Of a stretch of DNA of 64,000 nucleotides, positions 1 through 10,860 are shown in pieces. A program made the translations under genes and the position numbers. Position 1 is the first letter of the stretch, and every line of letters begins with the position of its first letter. The stretch is taken from positions 74,198,919 to 74,262,918 of the forward strand of contig CM057464.1 of assembly GCA_030035585.1 (NCBI GenBank), in the 5' to 3' direction. The DNA is from Dugong dugon (Eukaryota; Chordata; Mammalia; Sirenia; Dugongidae). The notes beneath the pieces are model-generated. The model was not told the DNA's origin and ran no database searches. It was given only the letters and a program-made list of their open reading frames with translations.

Positions 1-1119
1 AAAAATTTAAAAAAAAAAAACCTTAAAAATAAATGAATTCTCATTAAGGGAGGAATGTTTAGAAGAATCAAAGAACGCCTACATCATGAAACGTAATAGG
101 GCTATTACAAAATGAATTAGAGACATACCAATTTATTTGGAGACCTTATTACAAGAAAGTATTGAGTAAGAAAACATGATAAAGATAAAAGAGTAAATAA
201 GGAGGATAAGCCACAATGGCACCTAAAGACATCAACAGCATAGCAATGATCTGCCATTGAGTCAAATGCCTTCATCACCTCATGACAGGAACAACCAAAG
301 GAACTGAAAGGGTCTTAAGAAGTCAGTTGAGTTTCTATATATATTTTGTTAAGCTGAGGGAAGAAGCAACCTTTTTGTATTCCAAAAGAATTTGGATTTT
401 CAAGAGCCAGAACTTGGAGAAAGAATGTTTTTATTATTATTAAAAGACCTGCCTTCAAGTAGTAACCAAATTCTCAGAAGAGTCTATATATAAAATTTAG
501 ATAGGAAAAAAAAAAAAAAAGTGGCACCTAAAAGTCGATGCAGCTTAGGGAAAGAGAAAAATTTAGAAAAGATGAGCAATAGAATTAAACTTTGTTGATG
601 GTTCCTAAGAAGTTACCTTGTGTCCCATCCCACTCATTGGCAGAACCCTGAAAGTATAACCAATAGGAACCCTGGATGAAACTGAAGAGATGGGAGAACA
701 GATTGACCTTGCCTAGAGTGTATCTGTGAAACCTCATAGGCTAATAATGATGACTAAAGCAATCCTTCAGATTATGAAAAAAAACATTGATTTCACATTC
801 CTCCATCATTTCAGTAATTTATTAAGACTACTTAATCAGAATGAGGAAGAGATACAGCTTTAAAATATATGCATATGAATTGGCTTGCAATAGGTAACTT
901 GTCACCTTTAGTCATGCTGGCAAAATGCAGAAGATCCAGTGGAAGTTTGAGTCCCTAGGGGATAGTGGAGCCACAACATGGAAGGAGTTTGGGTCTCTGA
1001 ATCACAGCAGAGGAAATTGCCCACTAACTTATGGTATGATAAGAAATAAATTATTATTGTTTTAAGCCATTTTTTTCTTTTTCTAAAGCAAGTCAGTTTC
1101 TGACAAGAGAAGAGACACA
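1..1119. other. AT-rich unique sequence, no gene seen
   Basis: No repeat that I can name and no credible coding frame. There is an A-run near 508-522. Phrases near 700-1100 could be eroded old repeat, but I cannot assign them. Confidence 0.4.
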
Positions 1120-1700
1120 ATCTGATTTATACTTTGAAAGATTACTCTGATTTCTGTGTGGAGAAAAAGACTAGGGGCCAGGAGGTAAAAGTTAATGATG
1201 GAAGACTGGTTAAGAGGCTATTGCAAAAGTCCAGATGAGACAGAATATTTACTTGGACATGTGTTAGCTGTTAAGGTGGTGAAAATTGATCAGGTTCTAA
1301 ATATTTTTCAAAAGAAGAGACTCAGAATTTGCTGATTAATTAGATAGAGAAGTATAGGCACTGTGAAAAGAGGAGAATCTATGATAACTCTAAGATTCTT
1401 GAGTTCTCATTTCCTGAAGAATGGAGATGGCAAGAGGAGAAGATGTAGGTAGTTGATGGAGGACAAGGGCAAATGAGTAAAATGGGGGGCTGATAATTGA
1501 CTATGTAAAGATCATTCATGTCATTTACAAGAGAAATTTCAATGGAATATGAAAACAAAACAATGGGACAGGTTCCTAAAAAGATGGGAGAGGAGGGAAG
1601 GGAAACACTGAGTATAAACAACTCTTTCAAGAAATTTAAGTGTAAAGTGGAACAAAGAATTATGCTAATAACTGCAACTGGTTGGAAAACTAACTTTTTT
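1120..1700 (-). repeat. L2-like ancient LINE fragment, antisense
   Basis: Phrases such as GATTACTCTGATTTCTGTGTGG and, further on, GAGGCTATTGCAAAAGTCC and AACTCTTTCAAGAAATTTAAG match what I remember of the mammalian L2 3' region read in reverse. The same phrases recur around 4500 and 40100. The copy is highly diverged, as expected for an element that predates placental radiation. The open frames across it on both strands are chance. Confidence 0.5.
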
Positions 1701-1962
1701 TTTAAAATGAGAGATGTTACAGCGTATGTTAATGTCACAATGACCAAGTAGTTGAAGAACTGATGATTTAGGAAAATCATAGAATATTACTAGAAGCAAA
1801 ATCATTGAATAGGCAGAAAAGGATGGGATCCAGTGAACCAGTGGAAGAGATGGCCACATATATTCATTGAATACAACAAGGGTGAACTCAGAGTGTAAGG
1901 ACACTGATGCAGTAGGCAGGTGGATTTTCTCATGAGAGAATAAGGAAGTTATCAACTTTATA

Positions 1963-2170
1963 GGAGCCCTGGTGGCACAGTGTTTAAGCACTTGGCTGCT
2001 AACCAAAAGATTGGTAGTTCCAACCCACCAGCCACACCATGGTAGAAAGTTGTAACAGTCTGCTTCCGTAAAGAAATCTTGGAAACCCTACGGGGCTGTT
2101 TTTCTGTATACTCTGTCCTATAGGGTTGCTGTGAGTCTGAATTGACTCAGCATCAATGGGTTTTAATGGG
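1963..2170 (+). repeat. AfroSINE (tRNA-derived SINE), long variant
   Basis: Begins GGAGCCCTGGTGGCACAG, the tRNA-like head with an A-box-like TGGCACAGTG, and continues through GGCTGCTAACCAAAAG to CCTATAGGGTTGCTGTGAGT near the 3' end. A block near 2050-2075 (CTGCTTCCGTAAAG) marks the longer subtype. The 3' part resembles the RTE LINE tail. No convincing target duplication is seen. Confidence 0.9.
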
Positions 2171-2450
2171 TTATAAAACTCTGTGCTAATATTTCTCAAT
2201 GAAATAAAAATGTTCATTATCAACTGAAAGTAGGAAGGGGAGAGGGAATATTGAAGGTTGGAGGACTAAAGAGTAGGTGAGGTGAGAAGCAGATAACATG
2301 ACAAATGAGAAAATAAATTACCTGAAGAAATATTGTAGGTTTTCCAGATCATGACTAGAACACACGTGCAATCTGTGGTCTTTAAACGCAGAGAATTATC
2401 AGGTACAGGAGTAGAACATCTTGAACTTCATCTATCCCATGGTGTATGAA

Positions 2451-2646
2451 GGCTCACTGGTGGCACAATGGTTAAGTGTTTGGCTGCTTAACCCAAAAGC
2501 TGGTGGTTTGAATTCACCCATTGGCTCCATGGGAGAAAGATCTGGTGATCATGTAAAGATTATAACCTAGAAAAACCAATGGGGCAGTTCTCTGTCACAT
2601 GGGGTCACTATGAATCGAAATCTAGTCTTTTGCACCTCACAACAAT
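2451..2646 (+). repeat. AfroSINE variant with RTE-type CACCTCACAACAA tail
   Basis: The head (CTGGTGGCACAATGGTTAAG) and the GAGAAAGATCTGGTGATC block are the long AfroSINE subtype. The copy ends GCACCTCACAACAA, close to the GCACCTAACAACAA tail of the RTE LINE at 41690-41706. The flanks ATGGTGTATGA (2440-2450) and ATGGCCTATGA (2645-2655) may be a decayed target duplication. Confidence 0.85.
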
Positions 2647-2691
2647 GGCCTATGATAGGTGTGCAAGTGCCCATTTGTTTATGTTAGGTAC

Positions 2692-3212
2692 TGTTATGGA
2701 CTGAATTGTGTCCCCCAAAAATGTGCGTCAGTTTAGCTAGGCCATGATTTCCAGTGTTGTGTGATTGCCCACCATTTTGTCATCTGATGTGATTTTCCTA
2801 TGTGTTGTAAATCTTCTCTCTAGGATGTCAATGAGGCAGGATTAGAGGTAGTTATGTTAATGAGGCAGGACTAAATCTACAAGATTAGACTGTATCTTGA
2901 GTCAATCTCTTTTGAGATACAAAAGAGAGAAGACAGCAGAGAGACAGGGGGACCTCATTACCACCAAGCAAGAAGAGCAAGGAGCGCGTGTCCTTTGGAC
3001 CCAGGGTCCCCGAGCTGAAAAGCTCCTCGACCAGGGGAAGATTGACAACAAGGACCTTCCCCCAGAGCCAACAGAGAGAGGAAGCCTTCCCCTGGAGCTG
3101 ACACCCTGAATTCGGATTTCTACCCTCCTGAAGTGTGAGAGAATAAATTTCTGTTTGTTAAAGCCGTCTACTTATGGTACTTCTGTTTTAGCAGCACTAG
3201 CTAACTAAGACA
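2692..3212 (+). repeat. Solo LTR, ERVL-MaLR-like, with exact 5-bp duplication
   Basis: Starts TGTTATGGACTGAATTGTG and ends CTAACTAAGACA, a TG...CA boundary. AATAAATTTCT near 3142 is a likely LTR polyadenylation signal. It is flanked by GGTAC on both sides (2687-2691 and 3213-3217), the 5-bp duplication expected of ERVL/MaLR integration. It is one of four close copies in the window (also 14393, 44187, 46999). No internal retroviral sequence adjoins it, so it is a solo LTR. The family resembles MLT1/MST LTRs but is distinct from the forms I remember; it may be afrotherian-specific. Confidence 0.85.
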
Positions 3213-4269
3213 GGTACCAATTTTAGACTGTAAGGCCCCTGAAATCAGCAACCTATCTCACTCAATCACTATTTAGACCAAATGCCTGCCTTATCATAGG
3301 CGATCAATATTTGCTAAATTAAAGAACATCTTCTATTTTTTATATTCATATGTATTTATAGTTTAGTTAATCATAACCCCCATCCATAGCCAACAGACTA
3401 ATAAGGCTATATTCATCAATATTTTTGATCATCCACTAGGCACTGAAAATAAAAGTGCATAATGCATATTCACTGTATCAATAAATTCATAAGATAAAGG
3501 GAGAGACATAAGCAAACAGACATTTATACCATATGTTTTGTTACTCAATTCATGATGAAAATGACATCTATTTAAATTTTCCATATTTCCTGGGCATATC
3601 CTACACCTTCAGCAGTGTTTTAGATGATACATGGAGGGAAAGGTTCATGAAGGCAAGGATAGCTGACATGCCTTTCTTGCTCACTAGTGAACTCTTTCTG
3701 ATGAAAGAAAAGAAAGCACAGTTCAAATAAGTTTCAGAGACAGAGGCAGAGACAGACAGACATACTGATCCCCATTACTGAAAAGCTTGATGAAAGATCG
3801 ATTTGAGAAAAAAAATTAACCAGACTTGAGAATAGCTAACATGTGGATTATAATGTCATCAGGACTTAGTTTCTATTCATCTGTCTCTTCTGCTTTCCAC
3901 TTTGATAACTTTACTTCTGATTCACTACTCTTAGTTTGAATTCTATTGAACAATCTTTCATCCCAATACTTCAAACTAAAATATTACCTCTGAACCTGAA
4001 TTGGATGATGTGCCCAAACCTAAAACAACACTCCCTGCCCCAATACACACACTGATGGACCTGTGTTTCAGGCAATTGGGGTTGGGGATAGGGTCATTTC
4101 CATGAAAACCTCATGGGATAAGACTGGGGAAGATTTATTCCATAATGGAAATGTGGGATACAGTTATCAAAAGAAGGGTAATGGATACAGGGAGTTCAAA
4201 CCCTCCCAACAAAATCTTCTTTATTTCAGTCACCTAGGACAGTGCTTGAACATGGTAGGTTGCCAATTC
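3213..4269. other. Unique sequence, no gene seen
   Basis: No coding signal. The stretch 3225-3330 (ACTGTAAGGCCCC through GATCAATATTTGCTAAAT) may be an eroded L2 3' end in sense orientation. The rest is unassigned. Confidence 0.4.
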
Positions 4270-4765
4270 ACTTATTTACTCAACAAACCCTTTTAAGGGG
4301 TTAATAGATGTTAGGCACCGGGCTGTGTTCTGGGAATAAATAGTAAGTAAAATAGACATGATCCCTGTTTTCATGTAGTCAATAATTCAATGAGGAAGAG
4401 AGATATTAGTCAATAATCTCACTAAGGAAAGTCTAATTACAGACTTGGTAGGTGCTATGAAGAAAACAAGAATATTCTAGAATAAAATCTAAAAAGTTAT
4501 TCTGACTTTAGTGTGGAGAATGAGTTGAAAGAAGGAGCAGAGTCTGTGCACGCAGACAACGTCGGATGCCATTTCAGTAGTCCAAGCAAGCGTTAATGGT
4601 AGCTTGATTTAGTATGTTGCCAGTGGGAATGAATAGAAGGGGACAAATGCAAGGGATACTGGTGATCAATAGTGTATCACACATGAGTGGATATAGGTGA
4701 TAAGGGAAATAGTGATGTCAAGGATTACTCCTAGGTTTCTGGCTTATGCACCTAAATTGATGGAG
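4270..4765 (-). repeat. L2-like ancient LINE fragment, antisense
   Basis: Reads in reverse-L2 order: CTTATTTACTCAACAAACCC, then TGTTAGGCACCGGGCTGTG, ATGATCCCTGTTTTCATG, GGTGCTATGAAG, TTATTCTGACTTTAGTGTGG, AGTAGTCCAAGCAAG and AAGGATTACTCCTAGG. The order agrees with the copies at 1120 and 40080. Confidence 0.6.
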
Positions 4766-6185
4766 GTATCATTTCTTGAGAGATAGAGAATACAGGAAAA
4801 GAACGGAATGTGGCAGCAGGCCATAGGGAAACAATTGATGAATGAACAATACAATAGGATTATACAACATAGCCTCTAACTTGAAACAATCTATAACTTC
4901 ACTGAATATTGTCTCAATTATAATCTCAATGACTCTCAGGGGTGAAAACATCTAATTTCTTTCTCTCTCTAAACAAAGGGAGGGGGCAATTCACCCTGCA
5001 GAGATACAATCAGAAACACATGCCTTAGATGTCAAATAGAATGCTAAAGAAAACAAGTGGTGTAGTTGCTAGTTGTCAAGTAAGTGAACATGGGAGGAAA
5101 TACAATTAGATGTGATTTTTCCAAACCTCACATAGATTATCAATCATATTCTTCTTTTTCTGCTCAAGAGGTATACATAAAATGTACTTTTTCATCGACT
5201 GATTTACTTATGTATTTAAAACTTTCACATTGTCTGAAATGTTGGTTTTCTTCTATAACAGTGAGTTATTGCAAAATCCCACATATATAAAGGATATATA
5301 TTCCTTTTCTTCAGTTTGTACTATTGAGTGATTCCTTCCTGAATACTGCTGACAAGTAAATTATGCTACAGTATCCTCTAAATGTAAAAGTATCAAAGCA
5401 TCTTGCCCTAAAAGTGGCAGCTTATAATATATCTGCAAGACCAAACAGTTGTTAATCTGTGTATATTGGAAACACTGCTCTCAGACCACATGCCAGAGGC
5501 CACAGAAGTTAGTAATTTATTTAACTCATTACTTTCACCGAGTATTATGAAGCTCAGTGGCATAGAGTGGCAATTCTACTTCTAAACTAAATGCATCCTT
5601 CAGTGTTTACATCCAGGTAAGATTCTCTCCCAATTCAGGGTGGAGCTAATTAGATATATTTTCCCAGTGTCTTGCACATAGTAGATTTCAATGCCTGGTT
5701 CGTGAATTGAATTGTCTCTTTAATGCACCTCACATTCCTGCATAACTAACAGGTATTTAGTAAGTTCTGGACTCTTGTCAACAATTTTAGAGAGTCAGAG
5801 ACAAAGCCAGATATACCTAATACACTCTCATTTTGCTTTTACTTTTTTCTTTCCATTTTTTATGGACCTATGTGATTTCATTTGTCTTCTTCAATGTCCT
5901 CACCTTTTATACCCTTAACAGTTACGCCTTTGTTGGGGTGATAGCTCTTTAAAATTAAGCACTAACTATTCATGCACATGCAACTTTTTTTTTTTTTGAG
6001 AAAAAATTGCACTTGCATGAAGCTTTTCCTAAGCTCTTAAGTAGTGAGCGATATTACCAAAGGAAAGCAATCAGTCCTTATCAAAACCCCTTGACGTAAC
6101 CAGTACTTACTCATCTATATATCCAATCGCTAATATTTAGTTGGTGCTCAATAAATGCTGAATTATCTAGGCACAGTTTAATTTT
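4766..6185. other. AT-rich unique sequence, no gene seen
   Basis: No gene and no confident repeat. A short piece at 6135-6170 (TTGGTGCTCAATAAATGC) and one near 5668-5690 (TTGCACATAGTAGATTTC) look like eroded L2 3' ends. Confidence 0.4.
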
Positions 6186-6200
6186 TATTGACAAACTTTT

Positions 6201-6955
6201 TTTTTTTTTAATATATATTTTATTGTACTTCAGGTGAAAGCTTACAGAGCAAATAGTTTCTCATGAAATAGTAGTACACATGTTGTTTTTTGACATTGGT
6301 TAACAACCCCACAACGTATTAAGCCTCTAAATTCTCAACCTTTTTTTTTGATGAAAATTACAGATGGCCAAAGATACACCGTTTCAAAATTTTCTACATT
6401 CACAGTTCAGTGACATTGACTACGCTCTTCCAACTGTGCTGTTATTCTCACTTAAGATGAAGGCTTACAGAACAAAATAGTTTTTCATTTAACAGTTACT
6501 ACACATGTTGCCCTATGACAATGGTTAACAATCTCACAGCACATCAAGAATATCCTTACTCCACCTTGTGTTCCCTATCACCAGGGGACTTCCTTGTCCC
6601 CTTCTGTCTTCTGGACCTTGTCAGTGGACTATTGTACCTCTTTAGTCTCATTTGTTTATTTATTTATTTATTTATTTTTATTTTATTTAAACACCATTTC
6701 AAAACTTTTTACTTACACATTTAAGTGATATTGACTATGCTCTTCCAATTGTGCTGCCATTCTCGCCCAAGATGAAGGCTTACAGGACAAAACAGCCTCC
6801 CATTTAATAGTTACTACAAATGTTGCCCTATAGCAGTGGTCAACAATCTCACAATACATCGACAGTGTCCTTATTCAATTTGTGTTCCTTATCATCAGTT
6901 TCCTACTCTCCCTCTGCCTTCTGGCCCTTGTCACCGGACTCCTGTACATCGTTAG
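6201..6955 (-). repeat. L1 3'-end insertion with three tandem internal units
   Basis: Poly-T at 6201-6211 is the reverse of an A-tail, so the insertion is on the minus strand. It is flanked by an exact 15-bp duplication, TATTGACAAACTTTT (6186-6200 and 6956-6970). Its 3'-most module (6221-6320) matches in reverse the L1 3' end at 21340-21440. Diverged forms of that module recur inside: GCTTACAG occurs at 6240, 6463 and 6778, each followed by a TTTCTCAT-like or TTTCATTT-like stretch, ACACATGTTG or ACAAATGTTG, and GGTTAACAA or GGTCAACAA. A TTTA microsatellite (6652-6689) lies between units two and three. Confidence 0.8.
6652..6689. repeat. (TTTA)n microsatellite
   Basis: About nine imperfect TTTA units inside the minus-strand L1 3'-end insertion. 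Confidence 0.9.
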
Positions 6956-7005
6956 TATTGACAAACTTTTGATAGCCATTTCAGCTCCCTCAATATTCTA
7001 TGCCT

Positions 7006-7176
7006 AAAAACAAACCAAACCAAACCTATTGCTGTCGAGTCAATTCTGAATCATAGCGACCCTGTAGGACAGAGTAGAACTGCCCCACAGGGTTTCCAAG
7101 GAGCGGCTGGTGGATTTGAACTGATGGCCTTTTGGTTAACAGCCACGCTCTTAACCACTGGGCCACCAGGACTCCT
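7006..7176 (-). repeat. AfroSINE with exact 10-bp duplication
   Basis: In reverse: AAACCAAACC tail, TTGCTGTCGAGTCAATTC, GTAGGACAGAGTAGAACTG and the head CCACTGGGCCACCAGG. It is flanked by TTCTATGCCT at 6996-7005 and 7177-7186. The short ORFs here are not genes. Confidence 0.95.
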
Positions 7177-7186
7177 TTCTATGCCT

Positions 7187-7923
7187 GCATGTCCATAAAT
7201 AAAGTATAAAAACAGCTGACCAACTGGGAAAAAATTTTCCAACATATAGAATAGGCAAAAGATTACTGTTTCTACACATCACTGAGAAAAAGATCAGTGA
7301 TCTAATAGAAAAAAAAAGCACAAATGGGCAAAGACTATGATAAAAAAGAAAATACAAAGGACTTTTAAACACTCAGGGTAAAGTTCAATCTAGCTCCTGA
7401 TTGACATTAAGCCTAAGGAGCATTAAGGCTAAAGGGAGTTATTTTATGTATTAATCTATTTATTCATTCATTCATTTTGCCTTTCAGACTGGAAAATAAT
7501 TAAAAATTTGAGAATCATATTAATAAGTCTGTGGGGACGTGAGCGCTGTCTTACATTGCTGGTGAGTGCAAACTTGTGCAAAATTTATAGAGGAAAATTG
7601 AGTTATATCTATCTAAATTAAAAATTCAAAACACGTTTGAGGGAATAATTCCACTTTTAAAAAAGTTATTCTATAGGCTGGGGTATAATATGTCCCTTTT
7701 AGCATTGTTCATAATAGAAAAATACTGTAAATTTAAATGTTCATCAGTTGGAAATGTGTTGAATAAAATATAATACATAGTCATTAAGAAGAATAAGGCA
7801 CCTAATATCTTGCTTCCAAAATACATCAGTAAATTAAAAAGCAACATGTATAATAATGTACCTGGATGGTTACTATGTATTTTTTCAAGGCATATAAACA
7901 TACTGGCTTGTAAATGCATTGAC
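7187..7923. other. Unique or unassigned AT-rich sequence
   Basis: No gene. Text near 7215-7400 (CAACTGGGAAAAAATTTTCC, GGCAAAGACTATGATAAAAAAG) and 7500-7910 (GACTGGAAAATAATTAAAAA, TGGTGAGTGCAAACTTGTGC, GTTCATAATAG) looks like an eroded L1 ORF2 3' end in sense orientation; I rate this tentative. Confidence 0.4.
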
Positions 7924-7935
7924 TATCTCTAGTTG

Positions 7936-8097
7936 GATCCCTGGTGGCACAGTGGTTAAATGTTTAGCTGCTAAACAAAAGGTCGGCAGTTCAAATCCAC
8001 CAGCCAATCCTTGGAAACCCTATGGGGCAGTTCTACTATGTCCTTTAGGTTGCTATGAGTTGGAATCAACTCGATGTCAATTTTTTTTTTTTTTTCG
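7936..8097 (+). repeat. AfroSINE with exact 12-bp duplication
   Basis: Head ATCCCTGGTGGCACAGTGG, then GGTCGGCAGTTCAAATCC (B-box-like), CTTGGAAACCCTATGGGGC, and a 3' T-run. Flanked by TATCTCTAGTTG at 7924-7935 and 8098-8109. Confidence 0.95.
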
Positions 8098-8109
8098 TAT
8101 CTCTAGTTG

Positions 8110-8567
8110 CATACATAAACATTTGGCAATGGTCTTTATGTCTGGAACAGAGAACCGGGGAGTGGGGAACGTGGATGAGAGGGAGACTTATTTTTCAAAT
8201 ACATGCATAGATAAATAAATATAATGCATACATACAAAGATAAATATACACAGTCATGTGTTCCTTCACATCCACAATATGTTCTATGAAATAGGACATT
8301 ATGTGATTTGCACATTGTGCAAAAACCATACTATATACTTAGCAAAGCTATATGGGATACCATAGTGTACCTGGCAGTGCCTGGCATTGCAATGGCTCTG
8401 TATACAAGAGACATGAGATACACATGGTGCATGTGGGAAACTGTTGTGTTCCCTATGTCCTCTTATGTCCTCTACATCCCGTTCTCCAGTCGGGATTTCT
8501 GAACTCTACTACAACCTTATGAGACCAGGGACGTATATGTGGTTGGACATTATGCGGCACATGACTC
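8110..8567. other. Unassigned sequence, no gene seen
   Basis: No recognisable repeat or coding frame; a short ATAAATAAATATAATGC stretch lies near 8211. Confidence 0.4.

Positions 8568-8601
<34 letters not shown>
8568..8601. repeat. (TG)n(TA)n microsatellite
   Basis: TG dinucleotides to about 8588, then TA dinucleotides. It directly abuts the RTE tail that starts near 8605. Confidence 0.95.
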
Positions 8602-8604
8602 GCT

Positions 8605-8837
8605 GTGTTGTTAGGTGCCCTCAAGTCAATTCTGACTCATAGCAACCCTATGTACAACAGAATTAAACACTGCCTGGTCCTGCACCATCCTCACAATCAA
8701 TGCTTGAGCCCATTGCTGCAGCCACTGTTTCAATCCATCTCATTGAGGGTCTTCCTCTTTTTTGCTGACCCTCTACTTTACCAAGCATGATGTCTTCTCC
8801 GGGGACTGATCCTTCCTGATAACATATTCAAAGTATA

Positions 8838-8838
<1 letters not shown>
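8605..8838 (-). repeat. RTE LINE 3' end, antisense
   Basis: Reverse of the RTE 3' end: TTGTTAGGTGCCCTCAAGTC, then ACAACAGAATTAAACACTGC, GTCCTGCACCATCCTCAC, and the reverse of the end of the coding region (GACCCTCTACTTTACCAAGC). It lies between two GT-rich microsatellites, so any target duplication is hidden. Confidence 0.9.
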
Positions 8839-8840
<2 letters not shown>

Positions 8841-8871
<31 letters not shown>

Positions 8872-8882
8872 TGTGTGTATAT
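8841..8882. repeat. (GT)n microsatellite
   Basis: About 20 GT units with one TA interruption, immediately right of the RTE fragment. Confidence 0.95.
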
Positions 8883-8964
8883 AACACATTAGTGAATGTA
8901 CTGTTAAAATTGTGTCTGTAAAGTAAAATATTATATTTTTAAACAATCAAACGTAAGTATTTTG

Positions 8965-9475
8965 ATTTAGCTATCTATTGCAGTGTAACAAATTACCTCA
9001 TAACTCGGGGCTTTAAAACAGTAAACGTTTATCTGACAATTTCTGTGGGTCAAGAATTCTCACCTGGTTTAAAAGTATGCTTCTCATGAGACGTGTTTAA
9101 GTTGTCAGCCAGGATGCAGTCATCTCAAAATTGATTAGGGCTAAAGGATCCACTTCCGTGCTTACTCACATGGTTGTCAGAAGCCCCCAATTCTTTACTA
9201 CGTTGACTTCTCCACACAACATGGCGCTGGCCTCCTCCAGAGCGAGCGATCCAAGGTATAGAGCCGAGTAAGTGCAAGACCCCAAGAAAGAAGCCATGGT
9301 CTCTTTAAAAACTAATCTCCTAAGTGACATCTGATCACTTATACTATAGACAGTTGGTTACAAGTAAGTCAGTGAGCTCAGATCACACTCAAGGAAAGAG
9401 GTTATACAAGAATGTGAATACCAAGACGTGGGAATTTTTAGGGGCCAATTTAGAAGTAGAACACTACATGTTTTT
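8965..9475 (-). repeat. MaLR/ERVL-like LTR, antisense, eroded
   Basis: Phrases TAGCTATCTATTGCAGTG, AACAAATTACCTCATAAC, TTTCTGTGGGTCAAGAATTC, GCAGTCATCTCAAAATTG, CATGGTTGTCAGAAG and AGAGCGAGCGATCCAAG follow the order of a common mammalian LTR of the ERVL-MaLR group read in reverse. The exact subfamily and both ends are uncertain. Confidence 0.6.
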
Positions 9476-9482
9476 AAATGTT

Positions 9483-9822
9483 TTGTTGTCAGCTGCCATG
9501 AAGTCTGACCCCTGACTCATGGCCACCCCATGCACGATGGAACGAAAAGCTGTCAGGTCCTGCGCCATCCCCATGATCGCTTGCAGATCAGACTATTGTG
9601 ATCCATAGGGTTTTCACTGGCAATTTTCAGAAGTAGATCATCAGGCCTTTCTTCCTAGCACACCTTAGTCTGGAAGCTCTGCTAAAATCTGTTCAGCCTC
9701 ACAACCACACTCAAGCCTCCACTGACAGATGAGTGGTGGCTGCACATAGGGTGCATTGGCCAGAATTCGAACACATGGAAAGTAGGATTTTTATCACTGA
9801 ACCAGCACTTCCCCTACTGTTA
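9483..9822 (-). repeat. tRNA-Gly-like SINE with RTE-type 3' tail
   Basis: On the minus strand the 5' end (9822 down to about 9760) reads GGTTCAGTGATAAAAATCC and then GTGTTCGAATTCTGG. These match the A and B boxes of tRNA-Gly (GGTTCAGTGGTAGAATTC and GGTTCGATTCC). The opposite end (9483-9600) resembles the RTE 3' tail: TGTTGTCAGCTGCCATGAAG and CTGCGCCATCCCCATGATCG. This is a different SINE from AfroSINE. It has no anticodon-arm integrity, so it is not a functional tRNA gene. Confidence 0.75.
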
Positions 9823-9957
9823 AGAGAAGAGGCATACTTGTATCACATTTAGGCATGTATTGCCTTCAGGGGCTAAGGGACAGTCTTTCAAATACTTTGA
9901 GTAGTGTTAAATCTTTTGTTGTTGTTATTGGTTTGATTTTTGAAAACAGGCAAGTTT

Positions 9958-10850
9958 TTTTCCTCTTTTTTTTAATCGTGCTTTAGGTGAAAGTTTACAG
10001 CTCAAGTTAATTTCTCATTCAAAAATTTATATGCATGTTTTTTAGTGACATTGAATGTAATCCCCACAATGTGATAGCACACTCTCCCTTTCTGCCCTGA
10101 GTTCCCTGTGCCCATTCGTCCAGTTGCTGTTCCTTCCTGCCTTCTTGCCTTGCTTTAGGACGGGACTTGACCATTTGGTCTCCTATTGGATTGAACTAAG
10201 AAGCACATTCCTTATGGGTGTCATGTTTTGTTCTCTAGGCCTGTCTAATGTTTGTCTAATAACTGGGCTTTGGGAATGGTTTCAGTTTGGGGTTAGCAGA
10301 GTATCAGGGGACCATAGTCTCAGGGGTTCCTCCAGTCTCTGTCAGACTATTAAGACTGGTCTTTTTAAGTGAATTAGAATTCTGTTCTACATTTTTCTCC
10401 TGCTCTGTCCAGGTCTCTCTGTTGTGACCCCTGTCAGAGCACTCTTTCCTTGTAGCCAGGGACCATCTAGTTCTTGTGGTCTCAGGCTGGTGGAGTCTCT
10501 GTCTTCTATGGTCCTTTAGTCCTTAGGGCTAATATTTTCCTTTTGTCTTTGGTTTTCTTCATTCTCCTTTGCTCCGGATGGGATGGGACCAATAGATGTA
10601 TCTTAGATAGCCACTCATAAGCTTTTAAGACCCCAGATGCTACTCACCAAAGTGGGATGTAAAACATTTTCTTTATGAACTATGTTATGCCAATTGACCT
10701 GGATGTCCCCAACTGACCTTGACTGTGGTCCCCAGCCCCCAGCCCAAGCTGCTGGGTCCTTCATAGTGTTTGGATGTGTCTAGGAAACTCCTATGCCTTT
10801 GCTTTGGTCCAGTTGTGCTGCAGAATATGGAGAATATGGTAGGTAATCAA
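9958..10850 (-). repeat. L1 3' UTR fragment, antisense
   Basis: Begins with a T-run and TGCTTTAGGTGAAAGTTTACAG. It then follows block by block the antisense 3' UTR at 61908-62760: ACTCTCCCTTTCTGCCC, GGGCTAATATTTTCC, TCTTCATTCTCCTTTGCTCC, TGTATCTTAGATAGCCACTC and TTTTAAGACCCCAGATGC. It covers most of the 3' UTR and stops near TCCAGTTGTGCTGC, before ORF2. No clear duplication. Confidence 0.9.
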
Positions 10851-10860
10851 GTTAGGCAAT

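Noticed and set aside
1379..2006. Overlapping 133- and 113-codon minus-strand frames
   Set aside because: They lie in an eroded L2-like fragment and the neighbouring SINE region.
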